Program-made: the position numbers and the translations under genes
Shown here: positions 34,962 to 42,955 of the stretch, in pieces
Numbering within the stretch: position 1 is the first letter of the stretch
Layout: each line of letters begins with the position of its first letter
NCBI GenBank assembly: GCA_905204915.1
Contig: CAJLBR010000002.1
Coordinates: forward strand, 1 to 53,660
Direction of reading: 5' to 3'
Length of the DNA: 53,660 nt
Source of the DNA: an uncultured Clostridium sp.
GTDB taxonomy: Bacteria > Bacillota > Clostridia > TANB77 > CAG-465
Notes under the pieces: generated by a model
Databases searched by the model: none
Seen by the model: only the letters and a program-made list of their open reading frames with translations
What the model was told of the DNA's origin: nothing

Positions 34962-34983
34962 TACTATTCACCTCTAACAAAAA

Positions 34984-35065
34984 TCACCAAACACATAGAG
35001 ATTCATGCTTATTGCTGCTTCCTTCCGGACCTGACAAGATTCACACTGCTCTATCGTTTGGTGGT
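34984..35065 (-). ncRNA. ffs: SRP RNA, small bacterial 4.5S type
   Basis: About 82 nt. The apical domain GTCAGGTCCGGAAGGAAGCA carries the Ffh-binding tetraloop and asymmetric loop. The ends ACCACCAAACGATAGAGCAG and the complementary CTCTATGTGTTTGGTGATT close the long hairpin. It is the short form lacking the Alu domain found in Bacillus. Upstream of dnaX, as in many Firmicutes. Confidence 0.95.
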
Positions 35066-35111
35066 AAATTAATTATACACTATTTCTATACTAAATTCAA
35101 GTTATTTTTAA

Positions 35112-35807
35112 TTATTTAACTGAAAAAACAAAATTAGAAACTGGTAGACGTACAACACTTATACCATTTGTTACCATATCAGAATTTGGAAGAGTAAGTT
35201 TTATATTTGAAGAATTTATCTTACCATTATCATCTATAATATTTAATTTAAATTTTACATCAAATTTTATATCATTAACATTCATACTGTAAAATTTCAA
35301 TAATCTACCATCATATGATACTTCATTAGTACCTTCTGGCAAGTTTTTATTGCTTATAATGTTCATATTATTAATTTTTAATTCAACTAAATATTCTCCA
35401 TCTTTTTCTGTTGGTATTAAGTCTGCACCATCTATACTAATATTATCAGAATATATTTCTTCATCAATATCATTATATATTGCAACGTTTCCTATATTTG
35501 CCTTTTTAATTTCTACATTATCAATGTAAACCCTTGTTGGTTTTACATCACTTACTAATAAAAGTGATAAAGTATTTACTTGGTTAGCACTTACCTTTAT
35601 ATCTGTAAGACTTGTAAGTTTAGCGTTTTCGTCACCATTTTCTTCTTCCTTTACATCCAAAGATGACTTTACCATTGCATCATTTACTCTAAAATTACCC
35701 TGATTAATCTTGCCTTCATTATTTAAAAGATACATGCATACAAATACTACAATCAAAGCAGCAACTATAAAAATTATTAACTTAAAAACAATATTATTTT
35801 TTTTCAT
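35112..35807 (-). CDS. Membrane-anchored extracytoplasmic protein, unknown
   Basis: A 231-residue protein with one N-terminal membrane helix (about 8-28; KKNN before it, so N-in) and a beta-rich outer part. The outer part has repeated V-x-I/L strand patterns such as VSANQVNTLSLLLVSDVKPTRVYIDNVEI and KFDVKFKLNIIDD. No catalytic motif is visible. It lies 121 bases downstream of the VirD4-like gene, past that gene's terminator, so it is a separate unit near the VirD4 cluster and could be an associated envelope component. No family recognised. Confidence 0.65.
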   Translation of the reverse strand: MKKNNIVFKLIIFIVAALIVVFVCMYLLNNEGKINQGNFRVNDAMVKSSLDVKEEENGDENAKLTSLTDIKVSANQVNTLSLLLVSDVKPTRVYIDNVEIKKANIGNVAIYNDIDEEIYSDNISIDGADLIPTEKDGEYLVELKINNMNIISNKNLPEGTNEVSYDGRLLKFYSMNVNDIKFDVKFKLNIIDDNGKINSSNIKLTLPNSDMVTNGISVVRLPVSNFVFSVK

Positions 35808-35897
35808 AGATTACCTCACTGATAAGATTATACTACATGTAAAAAGAAAAAACAACACAAATTTTGTCTTATTCATTCATTTTAAATAAACAAAAAA

Positions 35898-35917
35898 GAA
35901 CCTTTTACTTAAGGTTC
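35898..35917 (-). terminator. Terminator of the VirD4-VanW gene cluster
   Basis: GAACCTT/AAGGTTC with 6-base loop and TTTTTTG on the minus strand, 12 bases past the VirD4-like stop. Confidence 0.85.
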
Positions 35918-35928
35918 CTCTTATATCA

Positions 35929-37860
35929 TTAATGATTATCTGTTTCTCCAAATAATTCATCAAATTTCTTTTCTAACTCAGCTTGAAGATCAAATTTTTC
36001 AATTTCTTGTGCTGTACCGGCACTGCTAGAAGCTGCTGGTTTTGGTTGTTCAGTTTGTTCCTTTCTGTAATTTTTAGCTTTTCTAGCTCTATCATCTAAA
36101 TGCTTGTATACATCCATTGTATGTATTTCAACATCATCAGTTTTTGGCATTTGTGATATATCGCCAATTTCATATTGTTTAGCAACATCTCTTTCTGGAT
36201 GATATTTAAAATACCAAGCTTTTTTAGCTCTAATTGGTTTTAATCCTCTTACAAGTATAATTTCATCATTAAAGTCTAATCTCTTTAATTCATCGACTGT
36301 CATAAGTTCTCTTGCTTGTTTTTGTTTACTTATTGAAACACCTTGTTTAGACATTTCATCCTTGTCTTTACTTACAGATCTGCTTTCATATTCTATTGTC
36401 TTTTGACCTAAACTCTTAGAAAAATACTCACAAGTTTTTATTGATTGGCTTCCCAAGAAAAGTTGGGTATCACAGTTACCGATAATGTTCTCATATGTGT
36501 CTTTATAAAGTCCTTCTAATTGATCCAAACTCTGTACAACAATAGATATACTAATACCCAAACTTCTAGTTGTACTAAGTTTTTTATTAAAGTCTGGAAT
36601 TTGTCCAATATTTGCAAATTCATCTAGCAAGAAATATACTTGATGATGAAGTGTTCCACCATTTCTATCAGCTTGAGTATAAAGTTTTTGTAACATTTGG
36701 CTAAAGAATATAGTTGCAATGTAATCATATGTGCTATCAGCAGCAGAAGTAATTACAAATAATGCTGTTTTTTCTTCACCTAACTCATCAAAATCTATGT
36801 TGTTTGATGTAGTTATTCTCATCATTGGTGGTGAGTCAAAAGCACTTAGTTTAGATACTAATGAAATTGCTATACTTTGTTTTGTTTTATCAGCACCAAC
36901 TCTTATTCCTTCATATTCTTTTCTACCAGGATGGTCTGGTTTTAATTCATCAATAAATAATTTATCAAATATTGATTCATCAGCTCCACCTTGTCTTACA
37001 ATATTTAAACAACTTGATAAGTTTTGTTCTTCTGGTGGTAACACGGATATAACGTAATAAATACATGCTTTAAGTAACATTTTGGCAGTATTATCCCAAA
37101 ATGGATCTGCAGATTTTGAGCTATCTCCACTACTTCCCATAACTATTGTATGTGCTATTATATCAACACTAGTATGATCTATAATATGAGCAAGTGGATT
37201 ATATCTATCACTATACTCTGGATTTACCAAGTTTAAAGTTCTAACTTTATAACCATTAGCTTTAAGATATCCTGAAGTCTCTCTATAAAGCTCTCCTTTT
37301 GGATCTGTTATAACGTATGAACCCAATTTTTGTAAAATATTAGGCTTAATATAACATGCAGATTTACCTGCACCAGATCCACCAATTACTAAGATATTTT
37401 TATTTATCTTTACTTTTTTAAGATCTGTACCTAAGTAATGATTTTTACTTAGTATAAATCCATCTTTTCTATTTAAAATTTCGCTTCCATCTGATAGTTT
37501 TCTAAATTCTTCTCCGCCTTTACTCCATTCACTTGAACCATGTTCTTTTCCTTCGTATTCACTTTTGCCAGCCATTTTTATCTTCCAATATATGAAAACA
37601 GCAAGACAAATTATTAAAGCCCATAATGACCATGTTAGAAATCCTCCAAAATCTTTAAACATTGCAGGAAATATTCCAGGAACATCCGAACTAAATGGAT
37701 GAGTTAAAGCTGGTACAAAATTTTGAAAACCAGCCATCAAACCTTCAACTTTTCCAAGTTCTTTAGCTTGATAAGATGCAAACAAAGCACCAACTAGTAC
37801 AATATCAAAAATAAGATATAGTACCAAAAACATAAGAATTTCTCTTTTTAAATTACTCAT
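35929..37860 (-). CDS. VirD4/TraG-type coupling ATPase
   Basis: A 643-residue type IV secretion coupling protein, which feeds substrates (DNA or protein) to a secretion channel. Membrane helices are at about 8-30 and 70-92. Walker A is VIGGSGAGKSACYIKPN near 155. The DPKGELYRETSGYL motif and Walker B YFLLDEFANIGQIPDF near 410 are intact. A TraG/VirD4 all-alpha domain precedes the C-terminal acidic tail. It closely resembles Tn1549/CTn VirD4, but no relaxase or VirB4 lies near it. Four same-strand genes lie upstream of it in the cluster (two small proteins, a VanW protein and an F420-ligase-like protein). Confidence 0.9.
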   Translation of the reverse strand: MSNLKREILMFLVLYLIFDIVLVGALFASYQAKELGKVEGLMAGFQNFVPALTHPFSSDVPGIFPAMFKDFGGFLTWSLWALIICLAVFIYWKIKMAGKSEYEGKEHGSSEWSKGGEEFRKLSDGSEILNRKDGFILSKNHYLGTDLKKVKINKNILVIGGSGAGKSACYIKPNILQKLGSYVITDPKGELYRETSGYLKANGYKVRTLNLVNPEYSDRYNPLAHIIDHTSVDIIAHTIVMGSSGDSSKSADPFWDNTAKMLLKACIYYVISVLPPEEQNLSSCLNIVRQGGADESIFDKLFIDELKPDHPGRKEYEGIRVGADKTKQSIAISLVSKLSAFDSPPMMRITTSNNIDFDELGEEKTALFVITSAADSTYDYIATIFFSQMLQKLYTQADRNGGTLHHQVYFLLDEFANIGQIPDFNKKLSTTRSLGISISIVVQSLDQLEGLYKDTYENIIGNCDTQLFLGSQSIKTCEYFSKSLGQKTIEYESRSVSKDKDEMSKQGVSISKQKQARELMTVDELKRLDFNDEIILVRGLKPIRAKKAWYFKYHPERDVAKQYEIGDISQMPKTDDVEIHTMDVYKHLDDRARKAKNYRKEQTEQPKPAASSSAGTAQEIEKFDLQAELEKKFDELFGETDNH

Positions 37861-37879
37861 ATATAACCTCTTTATAAAA

Positions 37880-38200
37880 CTATATTATTAATTCATCTCC
37901 GTCATCCATTACAGGATCTTCATTTATTTGTTCTATTTCTTTTTCTTCTCTATCTTCTTTTTCTTTATCTTCCTTTTCGTCTTTATAACTAATTTCTACA
38001 TTTCCTTGAGGATTTGTTGAAATATTTTCTATATTATCCTTGTTAGCTGCAACAACCTTCTTTAATTCTTCCTCTTTAGTATCAATTGCTTTCTTTTCAG
38101 GAGTTGCTATTTGACCAACAACTAAACTTGCTTTTGACTTAGGTACTAATTCTTTTTCGTTTACCTCTGTTACCAAAGCATCTACAATTATTTTTCCCAT
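37880..38200 (-). CDS. Small acidic protein of the VirD4 cluster
   Basis: A 106-residue, highly acidic, partly repetitive protein. The first 40 residues look ordered (IIVDALVTEVNEKELV), the rest is a Glu/Asp/Lys-rich tail (YKDEKEDKEKEDREEKEIEQI). Such acidic partners can serve as chaperones or secretion signals for VirD4-type receptors, but nothing proves it here. It lies 19 bases upstream of the VirD4-like gene. No family recognised. Confidence 0.55.
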   Translation of the reverse strand: MGKIIVDALVTEVNEKELVPKSKASLVVGQIATPEKKAIDTKEEELKKVVAANKDNIENISTNPQGNVEISYKDEKEDKEKEDREEKEIEQINEDPVMDDGDELII

Positions 38201-38215
38201 ATATATTTCTCCTTG

Positions 38216-38737
38216 TTAATCTTCATATCTTAATTCCAAAACAATATATGCTTTGTTTGGAAGTATTTTACATCTTCCTTTTATTCCACCAGTTATAGAA
38301 TCTCTATATACAACTGGTTTAATTTCTTCACCAGTTTGAGTGTCAATAATAGAAAAATGTCTTTTATAATTAGGAGTATAATCTACTTCTTTATACTCAA
38401 CACCAGCTTGATTAAATATTGAACCATAAGTTAATGGCACATTTGATTGTGTTGCCTTAAATCCAGAATCTGAAAGTTCACCTGTACTAATAATTGCTCT
38501 AGAATTAGTAAGTGTAAGTAAAACTATAAGTTGACTTTCTTCGCCCGCTTTTAAAACATTAAATGTTTTCTTTATTCTTCCAGCATCTTGAGTATCTATA
38601 CTCTCTATTTTTTGTAATGATAACATTGCATTACCATTAATTTTTTCATTTTCATTCTTTTCTACTAGAAAAGCTATAGTATTCATTCCAGGCATATCAA
38701 TAACATCAAATTGATTCATATCTAATAATGATTCCAT
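38216..38737 (-). CDS. Conserved-looking protein of the VirD4 cluster, unknown
   Basis: A 173-residue soluble protein, predicted beta-rich, no cysteines, no signal peptide. Landmarks include FDVIDMPGMNTIAFLVEKNE, SLQKIESIDTQDAGRIKKTF and GRCKILPNKAYIVLELRYED. No family recognised. The start has a GAGGGGG-type ribosome site. Gene spacing of 15-19 bases on both sides shows it is part of the same transcript as the VanW and VirD4-like genes. Confidence 0.6.
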   Translation of the reverse strand: MESLLDMNQFDVIDMPGMNTIAFLVEKNENEKINGNAMLSLQKIESIDTQDAGRIKKTFNVLKAGEESQLIVLLTLTNSRAIISTGELSDSGFKATQSNVPLTYGSIFNQAGVEYKEVDYTPNYKRHFSIIDTQTGEEIKPVVYRDSITGGIKGRCKILPNKAYIVLELRYED

Positions 38738-38756
38738 ATTATCCCCCTCTTATTTT

Positions 38757-40409
38757 TTAACTACCAACGTTTCCTGTTCCGCAAGTAATGATCTCTTGTT
38801 GAGCTTTGTAAGAATCTCTTGATAAAAGTCCAGAACTTACAACTTGACCATCTAATTTTTTAGTTATATATCCCTCAGAATTATAACCATTAACACCTTT
38901 ACTTACTACTACATTTCTTCCTTGAGGAATATTAGCGTCATAGTTATATTTTGTTGTATATGGAATAGTAGATGTAACACTGCTGCTTAAAATTACTTCA
39001 TATTCGTTTTCTTCTTTAGTTCCATATAAACTTATATTCATAGTTCCATTCCAGCTATAAGATGTAACAATTTTAACTGGATACTGTCTAGTATTTTTGA
39101 ATTTAAAATCTAAAACTCCAATGTATACAGTTGCATCTCTACTAGGTGGAACATATCCAACAGGAAGTCCATGTTGATGTCTTTCCACAATTTCTAAATT
39201 TGCCATTAAAGCAACGTTATAAAGAGTGGATGTAGTTTGGCAAATACCTCCTCCAACTTCATATTCTACAGTACCAGCTTTAAATACTGCCGCTGGTAAA
39301 TAGCCTTTTGAAGAAGTTGTATCTCCAATAGCATTGTTATATGAAAAAGTTTCACCAGGCATAATTACTTTACCATTCAAATATCTTAATGCTATTTCCA
39401 AATTGTTTCCTCTAGCGTAATTAGAAGCATCAAAATAAGTTGTATAGCCAGCTAATTTATCATTATACATACTAGCTGTTATGTCAGTAAGTTTAACTTG
39501 AGGTTCTTTTACAGTAATTGGAAATTCAATTACTTTACCTTCCTCTTTATTTTCATCTAAATTTAGAATCCTTTTTAATTCTTCTTTATCAAAATCAATT
39601 CCAGGTTCTTCTTTTACAAATTTTACTGGGTTTGATTTTTCATCAACATACGCATCTTTAGGATCTTTTTTTACTTCTTCATAAATCTTATCAACATCTA
39701 TAGTATCTGGCTTTTTTACAATTGTATTAATTATCAAAGATTTTTCATCAGTTTTAAAAGTATCAATCAATGCATTTTCAACTTCTTGATAATCAATTGC
39801 ATTTCCTGATTTTCCTTTTGTAATTATTAGTTTTGAAGAAGCGTCATCTAAACTATATGAATCTTCTACAAATCTATCCTTTAAACTAAGTTCAATATTT
39901 TTTATAACTCCATCTATTTTTTCTTCATCACAAGTATAAACTGGATCAATGTCTACTTTTTTAAACTTAGCCTTAATAATATTAAAGCTATTTTTAAAGA
40001 CATTAGAATCTCTACCAAAAGACAAAGCTTTATTAACAGTACTTGTTACATCAATTCCAAAATCAATTTCAGTAGATTTAACCGAATATATATTCTCAGT
40101 TCCTTGATAGATAGAAATGTCTTTTTCAGAATTTTTTTCATTGATCAGTTGAACTAGACCATCAGTCGTATAACCCGAAACATTTTGTCCTAAAATATAA
40201 ACATTTTTATAGACGTTTGAATTTACTTTATTTACACATACAAATACACTAAAAATTATTGCTAAAAATAATATTGTAGCCATGGAAATTATAACTGGTT
40301 TAGCATACTTTTTAGACATAAAGCTTTTGCCTTTTTTCTTTATATTTTCCACAGCTCCTGATTTAACAACCTCCAATTGGTTGTTGTTTGTTTTAGTATC
40401 CTCAGACAT
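38757..40409 (-). CDS. VanW-domain protein with membrane anchor and G5-like tail
   Basis: A 550-residue envelope protein. The start at 40409 has GGAGG five bases upstream; a GTG four codons earlier is less likely. The cytoplasmic N-terminus is about 30 residues, with one membrane helix at about 40-62. Two PG-binding-4-like repeats follow (about 75-280; note SIYQGTENIYSVKSTEIDFGIDV and FDKEELKRIL). The VanW domain is at about 310-450 (NLEIALRYLNGKVIMPGETFSYNNAIG; EVGGGICQTTSTLYNVAL; ERHQHGLPVGYVPPSRDATVYIG). A short G5-like beta tail closes it. It likely acts on or binds peptidoglycan; the enzymatic role of VanW is not established. Confidence 0.88.
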   Translation of the reverse strand: MSEDTKTNNNQLEVVKSGAVENIKKKGKSFMSKKYAKPVIISMATILFLAIIFSVFVCVNKVNSNVYKNVYILGQNVSGYTTDGLVQLINEKNSEKDISIYQGTENIYSVKSTEIDFGIDVTSTVNKALSFGRDSNVFKNSFNIIKAKFKKVDIDPVYTCDEEKIDGVIKNIELSLKDRFVEDSYSLDDASSKLIITKGKSGNAIDYQEVENALIDTFKTDEKSLIINTIVKKPDTIDVDKIYEEVKKDPKDAYVDEKSNPVKFVKEEPGIDFDKEELKRILNLDENKEEGKVIEFPITVKEPQVKLTDITASMYNDKLAGYTTYFDASNYARGNNLEIALRYLNGKVIMPGETFSYNNAIGDTTSSKGYLPAAVFKAGTVEYEVGGGICQTTSTLYNVALMANLEIVERHQHGLPVGYVPPSRDATVYIGVLDFKFKNTRQYPVKIVTSYSWNGTMNISLYGTKEENEYEVILSSSVTSTIPYTTKYNYDANIPQGRNVVVSKGVNGYNSEGYITKKLDGQVVSSGLLSRDSYKAQQEIITCGTGNVGS

Positions 40410-40432
40410 ACTTTCCTCCACATTACGATGTA

Positions 40433-41128
40433 TTATTTTTTTCTAATTAAAATAAGTGGTGTTAATGTTTTTGCCTGACCAGCAGGATTATCTTTTATCA
40501 TAGCCTTTAAGTTTTCCTCTGTTTCATCTATTGAATCTGCTTTTCCAAGTATCTCAACATTAAAATCATTAGCATCGACTATCATACATTTTACGCCAGT
40601 TTTTTCATAAATTTCATTACAAACTCCAGTAGAGTTTTCTGGTATTCTTATTCCAAACTCAGCATAATCTTCAAATACATCACCATAGAATCCATCAAGT
40701 CCACTTATTTCTGGACCAACAATTTCATAAAACACTCCTCTTTTTCCAAATATTTTACAAAATCCACCTGCGATTGCTGCCCATAATACTTTCGCACGAC
40801 CACATATCATTATTGCAAATTGCATTTTATATGGATTATCTACGCCAACACCAGCATCACTTTTCATGGCAAATTTAGATAAGAATTTTGCCATTTTACT
40901 TACTTTTACGTCTTTTTTATATACAACTCTTTTTTGGCATAATCCTATTATTTTTTCACTTATTGAAATAATATCCCCATCTTCGTAGATTGGTTTTACA
41001 TATTTTTCAATTATATCAATGTAATTTTCACCAATTTGAACATAGTGAGTTTCAATAGCATGTCTTTTATAAGTTTTATCTCCTACTTTAATTTCTATTT
41101 TTTTATTTGGGTTTGCTTTAAATTCCAT
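40433..41128 (-). CDS. F420-0:gamma-glutamyl ligase-like protein
   Basis: A 231-residue protein of the CofE/F420-ligase superfamily. Family features are GDIISISEKIIGLCQKRVVY (about 50-70), NPYKMQFAIMICGRAKVLWAAIAGG, and the later IRIPENSTGVCNEIYEKTGV and MIVDANDFN segments. CofE adds glutamate to coenzyme F420, but clostridia are not known to make F420. A different glutamylation or cell-wall-linked role is therefore likely. It heads the VanW-VirD4 cluster with its own upstream spacer, 23 bases before vanW. The family call is moderately firm; the substrate is unknown. Confidence 0.7.
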   Translation of the reverse strand: MEFKANPNKKIEIKVGDKTYKRHAIETHYVQIGENYIDIIEKYVKPIYEDGDIISISEKIIGLCQKRVVYKKDVKVSKMAKFLSKFAMKSDAGVGVDNPYKMQFAIMICGRAKVLWAAIAGGFCKIFGKRGVFYEIVGPEISGLDGFYGDVFEDYAEFGIRIPENSTGVCNEIYEKTGVKCMIVDANDFNVEILGKADSIDETEENLKAMIKDNPAGQAKTLTPLILIRKK

Positions 41129-41221
41129 ATGAATCCTTCTTTCTTAAAATACATAAAATAAGTATATTATATAAATAAAAAAAAGTCAATAAACAGCCGG
41201 TATTTTAGGACTAAATTTATA

Positions 41222-41498
41222 AGAAAAAAGAGAGAATGATTATCATCATCCTCCCTTAATTTTGATACACCAGTACACTACCTTTTGGCAGTAACTCCGT
41301 TTTGCATTAACACACAAAACTGTATATCATATTATTCCGTGCAAAATTCAAAATCACCTGACCTTTGATATTTAAATTTTACCAAATAATCACATAAAAT
41401 CGGCGTTATGCAAAATATATGGTGGCACGGGTATATAAGTTCCTTTCGGAACATATATAACATAAATCAAATTATTGATTTCCATTTTCTCTTTCTTT
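41222..41498 (-). ncRNA. Unidentified structured RNA of about 275 nt
   Basis: A free-standing transcript unit: perfect promoter at 41505-41533, no convincing frame, strong terminator at 41230-41255 (GGGAGGATGAT/ATCATTCTCTC, then TTTTTT). In order on the minus strand it has a long hairpin with a GAAA loop (41431-41461), helix strand CCGTGC (41425-41430), strand TTTTGCAT (41408-41415), partner GCACGG (41337-41342), partner ATGCAAAA (41300-41307), and hairpin ACTGCC-AAAA-GGTAGT (41277-41292). The two long helices cross, so the fold is a pseudoknot. It lacks tmRNA, 6S, RNase P, SRP and T-box hallmarks. It may be a known orphan motif such as raiA; this I could not check. Confidence 0.72.
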
Positions 41499-41504
41499 AA
41501 AAAT

Positions 41505-41533
41505 ATTATAGCAAAAACATATAGAATTGTCAA
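41505..41533 (-). promoter_or_regulatory. Perfect promoter of the structured RNA
   Basis: TTGACA (41528-41533), 17-base spacer, TATAAT (41505-41510). Full consensus at both boxes suggests a highly expressed RNA. It lies inside the last codons and 3' flank of the 41547-41858 gene. Confidence 0.85.
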
Positions 41534-41546
41534 CATTTTATGTTAA

Positions 41547-41858
41547 TTAGTCTACAAAACTTGTATGTTTAACCTTCCATTTTTCTAGAGCTATACCAAC
41601 CCAAAAACTATATATTCCAAGTGTAATAATGCAAAGTAAAAGCCATTTTATCCAATTTCCAAAAAGTCCTACAGCTGATCCATCAAACTTTAATCTTTTT
41701 CCATTAATTACCGTATGTTTTGTTTTCCATGAATACACCATGCAAACTGCCCACGGATAACAGATTCCAAAAGTGCAAACTGTAACTAATCCTCCTAATA
41801 TTTTCCATCCTATTAATTGTAAAAGCCCACCATCAAAATAAGATTGCCCCTCACTCAT
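41547..41858 (-). CDS. DUF898-like small membrane protein
   Basis: A 103-residue protein with two membrane helices (about 12-40 and 70-95) and two copies of a W-x-V-K-H-T motif (SWKTKHTVINGKRLKFDG and EKWKVKHTSF). The layout YFDGGLLQLIGWKILGG, CYPWAVCMVYSWKTKHT, FGNWIKWLLLCIITLGIYSFWVG resembles DUF898/YjgN-like membrane proteins common in clostridia. Function unknown. An AAGGAG ribosome site is present. It lies between rnpB and the structured RNA. Confidence 0.7.
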   Translation of the reverse strand: MSEGQSYFDGGLLQLIGWKILGGLVTVCTFGICYPWAVCMVYSWKTKHTVINGKRLKFDGSAVGLFGNWIKWLLLCIITLGIYSFWVGIALEKWKVKHTSFVD

Positions 41859-41954
41859 AAAATCATCTCCTTAATAAATATATACTATATTATATTTTAT
41901 AGTACTAAATTTTTCAACAAATTATCTAATTATATGATTAAAATAAACAAAAAA

Positions 41955-41973
41955 GAATCCACAAAGTGGATTC
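41955..41973 (-). terminator. Terminator of rnpB
   Basis: GAATCCAC/GTGGATTC 8-bp stem with a 3-base loop followed by TTTTTTG on the minus strand, immediately after the RNase P RNA. Confidence 0.88.
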
Positions 41974-41977
41974 TTCA

Positions 41978-42304
41978 AGCATTTCGTAAGCCGGATTCTG
42001 TTTTAAATAGTCATTTATCTTGAACTAGTATTGCTACTAATCTCTAGCCACCAACCACGAAAGATGGCGGGCCACCTTAACCTTTCTCATCTGGTGTTGC
42101 ACCGAGTGGGGTTTACACTATCCATATGTCTCCATACGGATCCGTAAGCTCTTACCTCACGTTTTCACCCTTACCGATAAAATCGGCGGTTATTTTCTGT
42201 TGCACTTTCCTTAGGATCACTCCCACTAGACGTTATCTAGCACCCTTGCCCTATGGTGTCCGGACTTTCCTCATACCAAAGGTACGCGACTATTTGAAAT
42301 ACTT
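41978..42304 (-). ncRNA. rnpB: RNase P RNA
   Basis: The catalytic RNA that trims tRNA 5' ends. The conserved 5' core GAGGAAAGTCCGGACACC and the 3' core ACAGAATCCGGCTTA are present, as are the GGGTGAAAACGTGAGGTAAGAG region and GTGTAAACCCCACTCGGTGC. Terminal regions pair through AAATAGTC/GACTATTT. Length is near 325 nt. It starts after a -10 at 42311 and ends at its own terminator. Confidence 0.96.
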
Positions 42305-42310
42305 ATGATA

Positions 42311-42339
42311 ATTATATCACGTTTAAAACGTTATGTAAA
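42311..42339 (-). promoter_or_regulatory. rnpB promoter
   Basis: TTTACA (42334-42339), 17-base spacer, TATAAT (42311-42316); predicted start near 42304. Confidence 0.8.
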
Positions 42340-42359
42340 GGATAAATGCCCTAAAAAAA

Positions 42360-42381
42360 GGCGTAGATTTTTATCTACACC
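42360..42381 (-). terminator. Terminator after the 143-residue gene
   Basis: GGTGTAGAT/ATCTACGCC with four-base loop, followed by TTTTTTT on the minus strand. It isolates this gene from rnpB. Confidence 0.85.
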
Positions 42382-42405
42382 TTGATTTTAACGTTTAAAG
42401 CGTCA

Positions 42406-42837
42406 TTATTTAACTTTACATTTCAATTTTGGCTTCTTTAACTTCTTTTCAAGTGAGTCATAAATACGTCTTGCATATTCGCCTTTTTTATCACTTAGTG
42501 CGAGCATAACATTAAGATTGTACCTGTTATCTGTTATTACATTGCCTACATTTTTCATTTTTATGCCGTTTTTTTCACAGATTTCAACGTATTCTTTTGT
42601 TATTTCTGCATTTTTATTATATTTACTCTCTCCCGGAGAAAAGAGATCCAAAACAGAATATGAAACACCAGATATAATAAATTCATCAAAGTACCTATAC
42701 TGTACCATGAAATAAGCATTCATTTCATCTTGTACCTTAGTATCTTCAAGATAGTATCTGATTTGGATGCCACGACTTTTTTGTATAACACAGCCTGTAC
42801 CCACCTCACTCTTAAGAACTTTAAGAATTGCAAACAT
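42406..42837 (-). CDS. Protein of unknown function next to gyrA
   Basis: A 143-residue basic, cytoplasmic protein. The N-terminus FAILKVLKSEVGTGCVIQ is followed by YYLEDTKVQDEMNAYFMVQYRYFDEF; the C-terminal tail is Lys-rich (EKKLKKPKLKCKVK). No known motif was recognised. GGAGG precedes the ATG. It has its own terminator and lies 119 bases from the gyrA 3' end, with the gyrA terminator between. Confidence 0.6.
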   Translation of the reverse strand: MFAILKVLKSEVGTGCVIQKSRGIQIRYYLEDTKVQDEMNAYFMVQYRYFDEFIISGVSYSVLDLFSPGESKYNKNAEITKEYVEICEKNGIKMKNVGNVITDNRYNLNVMLALSDKKGEYARRIYDSLEKKLKKPKLKCKVK

Positions 42838-42918
42838 TCTTTTTACCTCCTAGTTTTAAATTATTAAACTAATTTTTTTACAGTGCCATAGATTATAACA
42901 TAAAATTAGTAAAAAAAC

Positions 42919-42945
42919 AACCCGGATAATTTATTTATCCGAGTT
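42919..42945 (-). terminator. Terminator after gyrA
   Basis: AACTCGGATAA/TTATCCGGGTT stem with five-base loop and TTTTTTT on the minus strand. Confidence 0.88.
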
Positions 42946-42955
42946 ATTCAATATT

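Noticed and set aside
41421..41461. Plus-strand T-box-like GGTGGCACGG with hairpin
   Set aside because: There is no T run after the hairpin and no plus-strand gene downstream; the minus-strand reading gives a GAAA tetraloop, promoter and terminator, so the RNA is on the minus strand.
41390..41485. 31-codon frame inside the structured RNA
   Set aside because: Weak ribosome site, overlaps paired segments, composition unremarkable. It could be revisited if ribosome profiling shows signal.
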